Of a stretch of DNA of 64,000 nucleotides, positions 42,162-52,200 are shown piece after piece. Below the pieces are notes generated by a model, which worked only from the letters and a program-made list of their open reading frames with translations, was not told the origin of the DNA and made no database searches. The first letter of the stretch is position 1. Each line of letters opens with the position of its first letter. Position numbers and translations under genes: made by a program. Source of the stretch: Reyranella sp. (lineage in GTDB: Bacteria; Pseudomonadota; Alphaproteobacteria; Reyranellales; Reyranellaceae); assembly GCA_029946105.1 (NCBI GenBank), contig JAQSDW010000225.1, positions 40,391 to 104,390 of the forward strand. The letters run 5' to 3'.

Positions 42162-42865
42162 GCGCTCCGCTCCAGTTTGACGACTGTGACATTGTCCTGA
42201 TGGTCCTTGGCCAGGGCCAGCACGGCCTCGACCAGGCCACTCGCGGGTCGCGCGGCCGCAGCCAGGATCTGCTCGTCCGTCAGGGTCTGCACCCCGTCAC
42301 TGCACAGCAGCAGCGTGTCGCCGCCGCCGAGCTGGCGGCTGCCCTTGTCGATCAAGGTCAGCGGATCGCCCATGACCGCCTCGCGCAACGTATGGCGGCC
42401 GGGATGGTGCTCGGCCTCTTCCGCCGTCAGCATGCCACGCTCGACCAAGGCAGCGATCTGCGGTGCCATCGAATGATCGGCGTTCAACCGCACGAGCTTG
42501 CCTGCCGTCACGAGGTAGAACGGCGAATCGCCGACGCTGATCCAGCGGACCTCGTCGCCGCGAACGAGGGCCGCCACGACCGTGGTACCCATGCCGTTGA
42601 GGTCGGGCTTGCCCGCTGCACCGATCCGCACCGCCTCGTTGGCGTCGTTCAAACCGTCGTCCAGGCCGCCGCCCTGCTCGACCGCATGGACGAAGGCAGC
42701 GACGGCGAGCTTGCTCGCAACCGCGCCGCCGGCGTGGCCGCCCATGCCGTCGGCGACCATGGCCAGCAACGAGCCGTCGCCCAATCTCACCAACGCCCAG
42801 CTATCTTCCTGGTAGGGCCGCTTGCCCTGGTGCTGGCTTCCGTCGCCCTGCCACTGCGCCGCCAT
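42158..42865 (-). CDS. PP2C-type serine/threonine phosphatase
   Basis: PPM-family Mn/Mg-dependent phosphatase of 235 residues. The metal-binding aspartates are in RPYQEDSW and VADGMGGHAGG; GMGTTVVAAL, SVGDSPFYLV, LLLCSDGVQTLTD and DNVTVVKL complete the 11-motif pattern. ATG 42865 is used; the longer upstream extension overlaps the P450 gene. No Ser/Thr kinase is encoded nearby, so its partner is elsewhere. Only 2 bp separate it from the P450 stop. Confidence 0.93.
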   Translation of the reverse strand: MAAQWQGDGSQHQGKRPYQEDSWALVRLGDGSLLAMVADGMGGHAGGAVASKLAVAAFVHAVEQGGGLDDGLNDANEAVRIGAAGKPDLNGMGTTVVAALVRGDEVRWISVGDSPFYLVTAGKLVRLNADHSMAPQIAALVERGMLTAEEAEHHPGRHTLREAVMGDPLTLIDKGSRQLGGGDTLLLCSDGVQTLTDEQILAAAARPASGLVEAVLALAKDHQDNVTVVKLERSA

Positions 42866-42867
42866 GC

Positions 42868-44103
42868 CTAATGCCAGACCGCCAGCAGCTTGCTGAGGCC
42901 GCGCAGCGTGAAGCTCCGCCGCCATGCCGGCGCGTCCTTCTCCGGAAGTTTCAGGTTGGGCAGACGTTCGATCAGCGCGGTGAAGGCCAGTTCGGCCTCA
43001 TGGCGCGCGAGCTGGGCACCGAGGCAATGGTGGATGCCGCCGCCGAACGACAGCGGACGGATGTTCTGGCGGCCGACGTCGAGCCTGTCGGGATCGGCAT
43101 ACTGCGCCGGATCCCGGTTGGCCGCGCCCAGCAGCATCACGATGCTCTCTTGCCCGGATATCGTCACGCCGCCGACCTCGACATCTGTATGGGTAACGCG
43201 GCCGGTGATCTGCACCGAGGAGTCGTAGCGCAGCAGTTCTTCGATCGCGTTGGGGATCAGCGTCGGATCGGCCTTGAGCCGCTCCCACTGATCGGGGTGG
43301 CGATGCAGCGCCAGCAGGCCGTTGCCGATCAGGTTGGTGGTGGTCTCGTGGCCGGCGCCGAACAGCAGGCCGATATTGGCTTCCAGTTCCGCGGCGCTGA
43401 GCTTGTCGCCGGCTTCCTCGGCGCGCACCAGTTCGGTCGTGAGATCGTCCTTGGGCTCGCGGCGACGCAGCTCGCAGAGCTGGTTGAAATAGATGCCGGC
43501 CATCTTGGTGTTCATGTTGGCCTGGTCGAGTTCGGCGCGGGTCATCGGGACCGGCTCGAGGATGCGGCCATTGACGTTGCTGCTGGCCAGAAACGGCGCA
43601 CGGTGCTCCTCGGGGATGCCCAGCATGTCGCAGATCACGATCACCGGCAGGCGGTGCGCGAGGTCGCGCATCACGTCCATCTCGCCCTTGTCGATCACGC
43701 GATCGAGCTGCTCGTCGACCAGCGCCCGGATGCGGGGCCGCATGTCGGCGACGCGACGGGCGGTGAAGGCCTTGGTCACCAGGCCGCGCAGCCGTGTGTG
43801 ATCGGGCGGATCCTGCACCAGCATGGTGTTGGCGAGGTTGGCGATGGCCGGCTCGTCCATCCGGTCGGTGCCGTAGCGGCGGGTCATGTTGCCCACGAAG
43901 TCCTTGCCGAACCGGCGGTCGCGCAGTGCGAAGGCCACGTCCTCGTAGCGCGTCATCAGCCAGAAGCCCTGTGGCGTCTTGAAGACCGGCGCCGTCTCGC
44001 GCATCGCGCGATAGAAGGGATAGGGGTCGGCGATGAAGGCGGGATCGAGCGGATCGAAGGCCGGCGGGGCGCGATCCAGGGTCGGTGGGGTCATGTCGTT
44101 CAT
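42868..44103 (-). CDS. Cytochrome P450
   Basis: Soluble bacterial P450 of 411 residues. The oxygen-binding I-helix motif is LLFGAGHETTTNLIG, the ExxR is in EELLRYDSSVQ and the haem-ligand loop is LSFGGGIHHCLGAQLAR with the axial Cys. MLVQDPPDHTRLRGLVTKAFT is the usual C-helix block. Likely a class I enzyme needing a ferredoxin and reductase, which are not in this window. Divergent from an acyl-CoA ligase, with 62 bp between starts; a fatty-acid or terpenoid substrate is possible but unproven. Confidence 0.96.
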   Translation of the reverse strand: MNDMTPPTLDRAPPAFDPLDPAFIADPYPFYRAMRETAPVFKTPQGFWLMTRYEDVAFALRDRRFGKDFVGNMTRRYGTDRMDEPAIANLANTMLVQDPPDHTRLRGLVTKAFTARRVADMRPRIRALVDEQLDRVIDKGEMDVMRDLAHRLPVIVICDMLGIPEEHRAPFLASSNVNGRILEPVPMTRAELDQANMNTKMAGIYFNQLCELRRREPKDDLTTELVRAEEAGDKLSAAELEANIGLLFGAGHETTTNLIGNGLLALHRHPDQWERLKADPTLIPNAIEELLRYDSSVQITGRVTHTDVEVGGVTISGQESIVMLLGAANRDPAQYADPDRLDVGRQNIRPLSFGGGIHHCLGAQLARHEAELAFTALIERLPNLKLPEKDAPAWRRSFTLRGLSKLLAVWH

Positions 44104-44165
44104 GCCACTTTCTCTAGCATGAACTCCCTTGCGGCGCGACCGAACTGGGCCCTAGCATCGTCGAC

Positions 44166-45725
44166 ATGTTTGCACTGACCCAGGGCCTGCGCCGCGCCGT
44201 CCAGACTAAGCCGAACGGCATCGCCACGAATTTTGCCGGGCGACGCCGCACCTGGCAGGAGTGCGCCGAGCGTGTGAGCCGCATCGCGGGCGCCCTATCC
44301 GCATTGGGCGTGCGCCGCGGCGACCGCGTCGCCATCCTGGCGCTGAACAGCGATCGCTATTTCGAGCTGATGTACGCCATCCCCTGGATCGGCGCGGCCA
44401 TGGTGCCGCTCAACACGCGGCTCGCGGGGCCCGAGATCGAGTATGTCCTGGCCGACTCGGGCGCGGTCGCCCTGTTCGTGGACGGCGCGATGGCCCATCA
44501 CCTGACCGCCCTCGACGGCAAGATGCCGACGGTGCGCGAAGTCGTCTGGCTCGACGACATCGCCTCGCCCGAGGGCATCCTGCGCTTCGAGGACCTCGCG
44601 GCCTACGAGGTGGCCGACGATGCAGGCGCCGCCAACGACGATCTCGCCGGCCTCTTCTATACCGGTGGCACGACCGGACGCTCCAAGGGCGTGATGCTCA
44701 CCCACACCAATCTGGTGGTAAACGCGCTGAATGGTGTGGCCGGCATCGGCTTCACCGCCGAGGCGACCTACATCCATTCCGGCGCAATGTTCCATCTCGC
44801 CGATGGCGCCTCGACCTTCGGCGTCACCCTGTCGGGCGGCCGCCACGCCTTCGTGCCCCGCTTCGAGCCGGTCGAGGTTCTGCAGACCATCCAGACCGAG
44901 AAGGTCACTCACGCGCAGTTCGTGCCGACCATGATCAACATGCTGGTGAATCACCCGCGCTTTTCCGAGTTCGACATCTCCACCCTCTCCTTCATTCTTT
45001 ATGGTGCCTCGCCGATGCCCGAGGGCGTGTTGCGCAAGGCCCTCAAGGTCATGCCGCATGTTCGCCTGATGCACGCCTACGGCATGACCGAGGCGGCGCC
45101 GATCGTGACCCTGCTCGACCCGCGCTACACGACCCTCGATGGGCCGTTCGCCGGCCGGCTGAAGTCGTGCGGCCAGGCGGCGCTGGCCTGCGAGGTCAAG
45201 GTGGTCGATGCCGACCGCCAGCCGGTGCCCAATGGCACGGCGGGCGAGCTTGCCATCCGCGGCGCCAACATCATGAAGGGTTACTGGAACAAGCCCGACG
45301 AGACCGCGGCCGTGCTCGAGAACGGCTGGTACTATTCCGGCGACGGCGCCACCATGGACGACGAAGGCTTCGTCTATATCGTCGATCGGCTGAAGGACAT
45401 GATCATCTCGGGCGGCGAGAACGTCTACTCGGCCGAGGTCGAGAACGCGATCTCGCTGATCCCCGGCGTCAGCGAAGTCGCGGTGATCGGCATTCCCGAC
45501 GAGCAATGGGGCGAGCGGGTCCACGCCATCATCGTGCCCAGGCAAGGTTCCAACCTGACCCAGGACGAGATCATGGAGCACTGCCGCCAGCAGATCGCGG
45601 GCTACAAGTGCCCGCGCAGCGTCGACTTCCGCGACACGCCCCTGCCGCTGTCGGGAGCGGGCAAGGTCCTGAAGCGCGAGTTGCGCGAGCCCTACTGGAA
45701 GGGTTTTACCAAGGCCGTGAACTGA
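44166..45725 (+). CDS. AMP-binding acyl-CoA ligase (FadD-like)
   Basis: Adenylate-forming ligase of 519 residues. The P-loop-like motif is LFYTGGTTGRSKGVMLTH, with YGMTEAAPIVTLL (A5), YYSGDGATMDDEGFVYIVDRLKDMIISGGENVYSAEVE (A7-A8) and the C-terminal catalytic Lys in SGAGKVLKREL. It activates a medium- or long-chain or aryl carboxylic acid to its CoA thioester. It is divergent from the P450 gene and 305 bp upstream of a second ligase of the same family. Confidence 0.95.
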   Translation: MFALTQGLRRAVQTKPNGIATNFAGRRRTWQECAERVSRIAGALSALGVRRGDRVAILALNSDRYFELMYAIPWIGAAMVPLNTRLAGPEIEYVLADSGAVALFVDGAMAHHLTALDGKMPTVREVVWLDDIASPEGILRFEDLAAYEVADDAGAANDDLAGLFYTGGTTGRSKGVMLTHTNLVVNALNGVAGIGFTAEATYIHSGAMFHLADGASTFGVTLSGGRHAFVPRFEPVEVLQTIQTEKVTHAQFVPTMINMLVNHPRFSEFDISTLSFILYGASPMPEGVLRKALKVMPHVRLMHAYGMTEAAPIVTLLDPRYTTLDGPFAGRLKSCGQAALACEVKVVDADRQPVPNGTAGELAIRGANIMKGYWNKPDETAAVLENGWYYSGDGATMDDEGFVYIVDRLKDMIISGGENVYSAEVENAISLIPGVSEVAVIGIPDEQWGERVHAIIVPRQGSNLTQDEIMEHCRQQIAGYKCPRSVDFRDTPLPLSGAGKVLKRELREPYWKGFTKAVN

Positions 45726-45737
45726 GCGGACGGCGCT

Positions 45738-45941
45738 TCAGGACTGTTGTTGCTTGCTGTGCGGAAAGAGCAGCGACTGGAGGAAGCTCAAGACGAACCA
45801 GACCGCCAGGAACGCGATGCATTCGAGCGCGAAGCTCTTGAACTTGAAGAAGAACTCGGCGACGCCGAACGAGATCAGGAATGGGATCGCCTCTTGTTTG
45901 ACCGCAATTCGAAGGCCAAGGTCCTTGATCAGTGAAAACAT
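45738..45941 (-). CDS. Small conserved-looking membrane protein
   Basis: Predicted 67-residue protein starting MFSLIKDLGLRIAVKQEAIPFLISFGVAEFF (a near-amphipathic then hydrophobic segment) with a second hydrophobic helix, IAFLAVWFVLSFLQSLLF, and a short basic tail. ATG 45941 follows a GGGGGAT-type site. Codon use and hydrophobic pattern look like a genuine gene. Function unknown. It sits in antisense orientation between two acyl-CoA ligase genes, with 12 bp to the first ligase stop. Confidence 0.65.
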   Translation of the reverse strand: MFSLIKDLGLRIAVKQEAIPFLISFGVAEFFFKFKSFALECIAFLAVWFVLSFLQSLLFPHSKQQQS

Positions 45942-46030
45942 CGTTATCCCCCGGTTGCACAACATGAGACTGCAACGACATTCAAGGCGCTTGGCTGGAC
46001 GAATTCAAGCCAATCCGATGTACTCCTGAA

Positions 46031-47538
<1,508 letters not shown>

Positions 47539-47542
<4 letters not shown>

Positions 47543-47892
47543 ACTAAAGGCACGTAGTCGTATTCGCCGACACCCTGCAGAATCAGGAAGGTGAGCGAGG
47601 TCTTGCCGGCATTCGTCACCAGATGCGGCCGGCCGGCGATCGCCACGAAGCTCTCGCCGACGCCCAGCCGCACGTCCTGCTTGGGGTTCTGCAGAAAGAG
47701 CCGCATCTCGCCCTCCAGCACATAGAAAGTGTCGCTGATACTGGTGTGGAAGTGCCACGGCACGGTCTGGGTCGGCGAAAGCTGCAGTTCGCTGATCCGG
47801 AACCCCGGCCGCTCGGCATGGCGCGCCCGGCGCTCGACCTCGTAGAGGTGGCTCGCGTCCTTGACCGGCTTCAGTCTCTCCTGGGTCTGCAT
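47539..47892 (-). CDS. Small single-domain cupin protein
   Basis: Protein of 117 residues with one cupin fold: motif 1 is VPWHFHTSISDTFYVLEGEMRLFL (His-x-His then Glu) and motif 2 is RPHLVTNAGKTSLTFLIL. The metal-binding His/Glu set is intact. The start is ATG 47892 (MQTQERLKPVK). Function may be a small oxygenase, isomerase or binding protein; substrate unknown. The adjoining 261-bp gap up to 48153 holds no gene that I can support. Confidence 0.85.
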
Positions 47893-48153
47893 GTTCGCTC
47901 CTCCCGCCTCCCATGTCCCGCCTCCACGACCCGTGGAGGTCGAATGTCCCACCACATCGGCATCAAGACATTGTAACAACTCGACTTTTGAGCTGCGACA
48001 GGATGCGCCCGATGCGCGGCAAAAGCGTGCATTTTTTGAATCGCTTTTTCCTTCGCCGCAACGCATCAAGACGCTGTGAGGCGAGCCCCAAAATCCTCAC
48101 GAACGGGCTCGCCAACAACACTAGGAATTTAATCGGAATTCAGTAGGAAGTCA

Positions 48154-48813
48154 ATGCTCACGATCTATGGCGTCTACCGTTCGCGCGCATCGCGCAACAT
48201 CTGGCTGGCCAACGAACTCGGCCTCGCCTTCAAGCACGTGCCGGTCACGCAGCACTATCGCCTGAGCGACGCCGCGGCGCCCGGCGCGCCACTGAATACC
48301 CGCTCGCCGGAATTCCTGAAGGTGAACCCCAACGGCCACATTCCCTCGATCGACGACGATGGCCTGGTGCTGCACGAGTCGCTGGCGATCAATCTCTACC
48401 TCGCCAGGAAGCACGGCGGCCCCCTCGCCCCGGCGACCCTCGCCGAGGATGGCGAGATCGGCATGTGGGCACTGTGGGCGGCGACCGAGGTCGAGCCCCA
48501 TGCCCTGAATATCATCTATCATCGCCTCGGCGGCGCTCCGGGCGGCGTGAAGGATCCCGCGATCGGCGACGCCGCCGTCGCGGCACTGAGGGGACCTTTC
48601 TCGGTGCTCGACCGCGCGCTGGCCAAGACCGGCTTCCTGGTTGGCGGCCGCTTCACCGTGGCCGACATCAACGCCGCCGAGATCGTCCGCTATGCCCAGC
48701 CCGCACCCGAGCTCTTCGAGGCCGCCCCGCGCGTAAAAGCCTGGCTTGCGGCCTGCCAGGCCCGCCCCGCCTTCAAGAAAATGTGGGAAGCTCGTGACAA
48801 GGAGCCGGCGTAG
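48154..48813 (+). CDS. Glutathione S-transferase
   Basis: GST of 219 residues. The N-terminal thioredoxin-like domain has [23 protein letters not shown] and the cis-Pro/glutathione motif [23 protein letters not shown] (Glu-Ser). The C-terminal helical domain contains [26 protein letters not shown], the N-capping box. Active-site residue is likely Ser or Arg near position 10. AGTAGGA precedes the ATG. It probably detoxifies electrophiles or shapes degradation intermediates. Confidence 0.92.
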   Translation: MLTIYGVYRSRASRNIWLANELGLAFKHVPVTQHYRLSDAAAPGAPLNTRSPEFLKVNPNGHIPSIDDDGLVLHESLAINLYLARKHGGPLAPATLAEDGEIGMWALWAATEVEPHALNIIYHRLGGAPGGVKDPAIGDAAVAALRGPFSVLDRALAKTGFLVGGRFTVADINAAEIVRYAQPAPELFEAAPRVKAWLAACQARPAFKKMWEARDKEPA

Positions 48814-48841
48814 CCTTTCGGACACGCAGGACCTTCTCGCC

Positions 48842-49258
48842 GTGGAAATCGACAGGACTCTCCTGGCCAAGCTGTTGAGCATGACCGACAGCGCCCATGA
48901 TGCCGAGGCGTTGGCAGCGATCCGCAAGGCCAATCAGCTTTTGCGGTTCCAGTCTGCGACCTGGTCGGATGTCCTCGAGACATCCGCGTCTTCCGACGTG
49001 AGTCCGACGGCGGACGACCTGCCGCCGGGCTATCAGCACACCGGGCAATATCGCGACACCTTTCGCCGCGAGACGATCGTGCTGCGCCTGTTTGCTTTTC
49101 CCTTCTGGATTTTCGTCGAGATCCTGACCGCCATCGCACCGAACAGGGTGCTCGACACGCGCGGCCGAGCCCTCTCGCTGATGTTCACGCTCTGCATGCT
49201 GCTGAGCGTCGCCGCCTGGGTTGGCCTGGGCTACTATCTCGTGTTCGAACTCGACTGA
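48842..49258 (+). CDS. Hypothetical protein with C-terminal membrane helix
   Basis: Protein of about 138 residues, family not recognised. The N-terminal part is helical and soluble-looking (LLAKLLSMTDSAHDAEALAAIRKANQLL, then WSDVLE), a low-complexity Ser/Asp linker follows, and a C-terminal region has a juxta-membrane segment (LRLFAFPFWIFVEILTAIAP) and a hydrophobic helix (LMFTLCMLLSVAAWVGLGYYL). The start GTG 48842 (MEIDRTLL) is chosen because upstream codons overlap the GST gene. The N-terminal pattern resembles DUF2786-like helical segments, but this is weak. Confidence 0.6.
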   Translation: MEIDRTLLAKLLSMTDSAHDAEALAAIRKANQLLRFQSATWSDVLETSASSDVSPTADDLPPGYQHTGQYRDTFRRETIVLRLFAFPFWIFVEILTAIAPNRVLDTRGRALSLMFTLCMLLSVAAWVGLGYYLVFELD

Positions 49259-49263
49259 TCACC

Positions 49264-52200
49264 TCAGACGAGGTGATCGAAGTCGTTCAGGATGCTGGAG
49301 AACTCGTACGGGTTCTGGGCGACCCCGCTGCTGTCCGACGACGCAAAGTGGGCGCCGGCCGAATGGCCGTTGTCGCGTGCCACCGACCACATGGAAAGCA
49401 TGGCGACATCGGGGTCCGACTGGGCGTAGGCGACCAACGCCCGGGCATCGTTCAGGGTGAACACTTCGGAGGCGATGTCGTTCACCCCGATCATCGGCGT
49501 GATGCCGATCTTGGCGTCGAGCCCCATGGCCGCGAGTTGCTGCTGGGTCGCCTCGGAGGCCTGGATGGCGCTCAGCCCCATCTGGCCGTTGTTGTCCTGC
49601 CCTTGGCCGTAATCCATGGCCATGATGTTGACCATGTCGACCCGCACGCCGTCGTTCATCGCGCTCTGCAGCAGGTTCAACCCGGAGGCAACGAGACCGG
49701 TCGGCATCACCGGCAGGGTGAACGACACCTGCAGGTCGGGGTTGGCCGCCTGCAGGCCGGCGATGGCCTGGTCGCGCATCGTGATCGAATGCTGGTCCTC
49801 CACCGCCGCCCCTTCGATGTCGAGGTCGATCGAGGTGATGTGATAGCGGTCGATCACCGACTGGTATTCGGCCTGCAGCACGCTGGCGTTGGGCGCGGCC
49901 AGCGCCGCTTCCGTGCCGGCAGCACCACCGAAGGAGATGGTGATGTTGCCGCCGGCAGCCTGGATCGCCTGGACCTGTTCGAGGATCGTCGTCGTTGCCC
50001 CCGACGGCGTGTACAGCGTGTCGTCGGTGATCGCCCCCACCCCTTGCCAGCCGATGCCCTGGTCGGAGCTCAGCATGAAGGCCAGGGTGAAGTTCGCGAT
50101 GCCGGCGTCGTGCGAGATTGCGACAAGGTCGGCATCCTGCGACATCGCCATGTCGATGTAGGGCGAGAACATCGCCTCGAAGCCGCCGCGCGGATCGGGA
50201 ATCGTCGTGTGCACGGAGATCGGATTTGCCTGTGCCGACGATCCCAGCGCGTCGATCGCCGTCACTGAGAACAGATAGTTCGTGTCGGGCGTGAGGTGGG
50301 TGACGGTGTAGTGCGTGTCGGTGAGGGTGGCGATCTGCTGGCCATTCTCGAAGACCGCATAGCCGGTGACGGTGCCGCCGCCGGGAACGGTCGCCGCATC
50401 CCAGCTCAGCATCGTCGCGGTGCTGGACACGGTGGTGGCGACAAGGCCGGTCGGTACCGTTGGAACGGAGGCCGGCGGTGTCTCCACCACGGAGTGGACA
50501 TGCACGGCCGACGCGTTCAGTTGCCCGGAGGCGACGAAACCGAAACTGGTCTCGCCATCGTGCGCGAGCTGTCCGTTCCAGGCGGCAGGGCCGATGATGT
50601 AGGTATTGCCTTCGTGCGACAGGATCTTGGCGTTCCAGATGTCGGTGATCTGGTACGGCATGTCGATCGCGATCTGCCAGGCGGTCGTGGCAGCGCCGTC
50701 GTTGTGCACGGTGACGCCACCATTGAAGCCGTTGCTCCAGGAGTCGGTCGCGGCGAACAGGCCATGGAGGTCACCGGAAGAAGCAGGTGGTGGCGCCGCC
50801 GTGTCGTCGTTGGTGATCGTGCCGGCACCGGTGCCATCCGCCAGGGTCGCGCCCGACGGATTCGACAGCACGACGGTGAAGCCCTCATTGGCCTCGACCG
50901 CGGCATCGCCGATCGCCGTTACCTGAATGGTCTTCTGGGTTTGTCCGGCGGCGAAGGTCAGCATGCCGGACTGGGCGACGTAGTCGCTGCCGGGCGTCGC
51001 CGTGCCATTGGCTGTGGTGTAATTCACAGTCACCGGCGTGGCCGAGGCCGCCGACAAGGTCACGGTGAAGGTGGCATGCCCAGGCGCCGCCGCGCTTCCT
51101 TCGGCGAAGCTCGAGTCGCTGACGGCGAGTGTCGGCGTCGAGGGCGGTGGCGGTGGCGCCGCATCGTCATCGACGATGGTGGCGGTCCCGGTGGCGCGCG
51201 CCAGCGTAGCCCCCACCGCATTGGTCAGCACGACGTTGAAGTGCTCGTTCGCCTCGGTGAGGTTATCGCCGGTGATCGGGATGGAGATCGTCTTGGTCTG
51301 TTCGCCGACGGCAAAGGTCACCGATCCGCTGCCACCAGTGAAATCCGCGGCGCCGGCATCGCCGGCCACGGTGTGGTAGTCGACGGTCACCGCCTCGGTC
51401 GCAGGCTTGGAGAGCGTCAGCACGAAGACGGCTGCGTTCGTCGACCCGCCCGTTCCGCCGCCGGCATCGCTGCCGAAGTCGAACTGGATGGGCGTCAGAT
51501 AGGCCATCTTGTTCTCGTTCACACTCCGCCAGTCGTTGCCCAGGATGCCGCCGGTATCGCCGGAATTGGGATTCCACGACCAGAAGGTCCAGCTCACACC
51601 CTGCTTGCCGGCCGCCAGGTCATGCGTGCCGTTGTTGTCGAGATCGCCCGAGAGATAGGAGGTGATGGCCTCCAGCCAGGGTGCATCCTTGGGATCGGTG
51701 AGGTTGGTGCCGAACTCGCCGATGTACACCGGCGCGATCCCCTCCTTGAAGATGTAGCCCCACATCTGGTCGAACTTGGCCGGGAGGCCAGCGGCGAAGT
51801 TGTCGCCCTGGAACCAGGGCTGGGCCCAGACCGAGTTGGGATAATCATGCGCCGAATAGACCAGCTTGTTGTCGACCGCGAGATCGATCGGCCGGTCACG
51901 CACGCCCATGAGGTTGCCGCCCCACCAGTAATTCTGGCCCTGATAGTTGGCGACGCCCTCGACGAAGATCAGCATGTTGGGATTGACCGCGCCGATGGCG
52001 TCGCCCGCGCGCTCGGCCGCCGCCGCCCAATCGTTGGGTCCACCGCCACCCCAGACACCGGCGTGGGGCTCGTTATGCAGGTCGGCGCCGATCACCGTCG
52101 AGTTGTCGGCGTAGCGCTGCGCCAGCATCTGCCAGTCGGCGATCCACTGTACCTCGCTGTGCTGGCCGTCGCACCACAGGCCGTTCGGCGAGGTGCCGGC

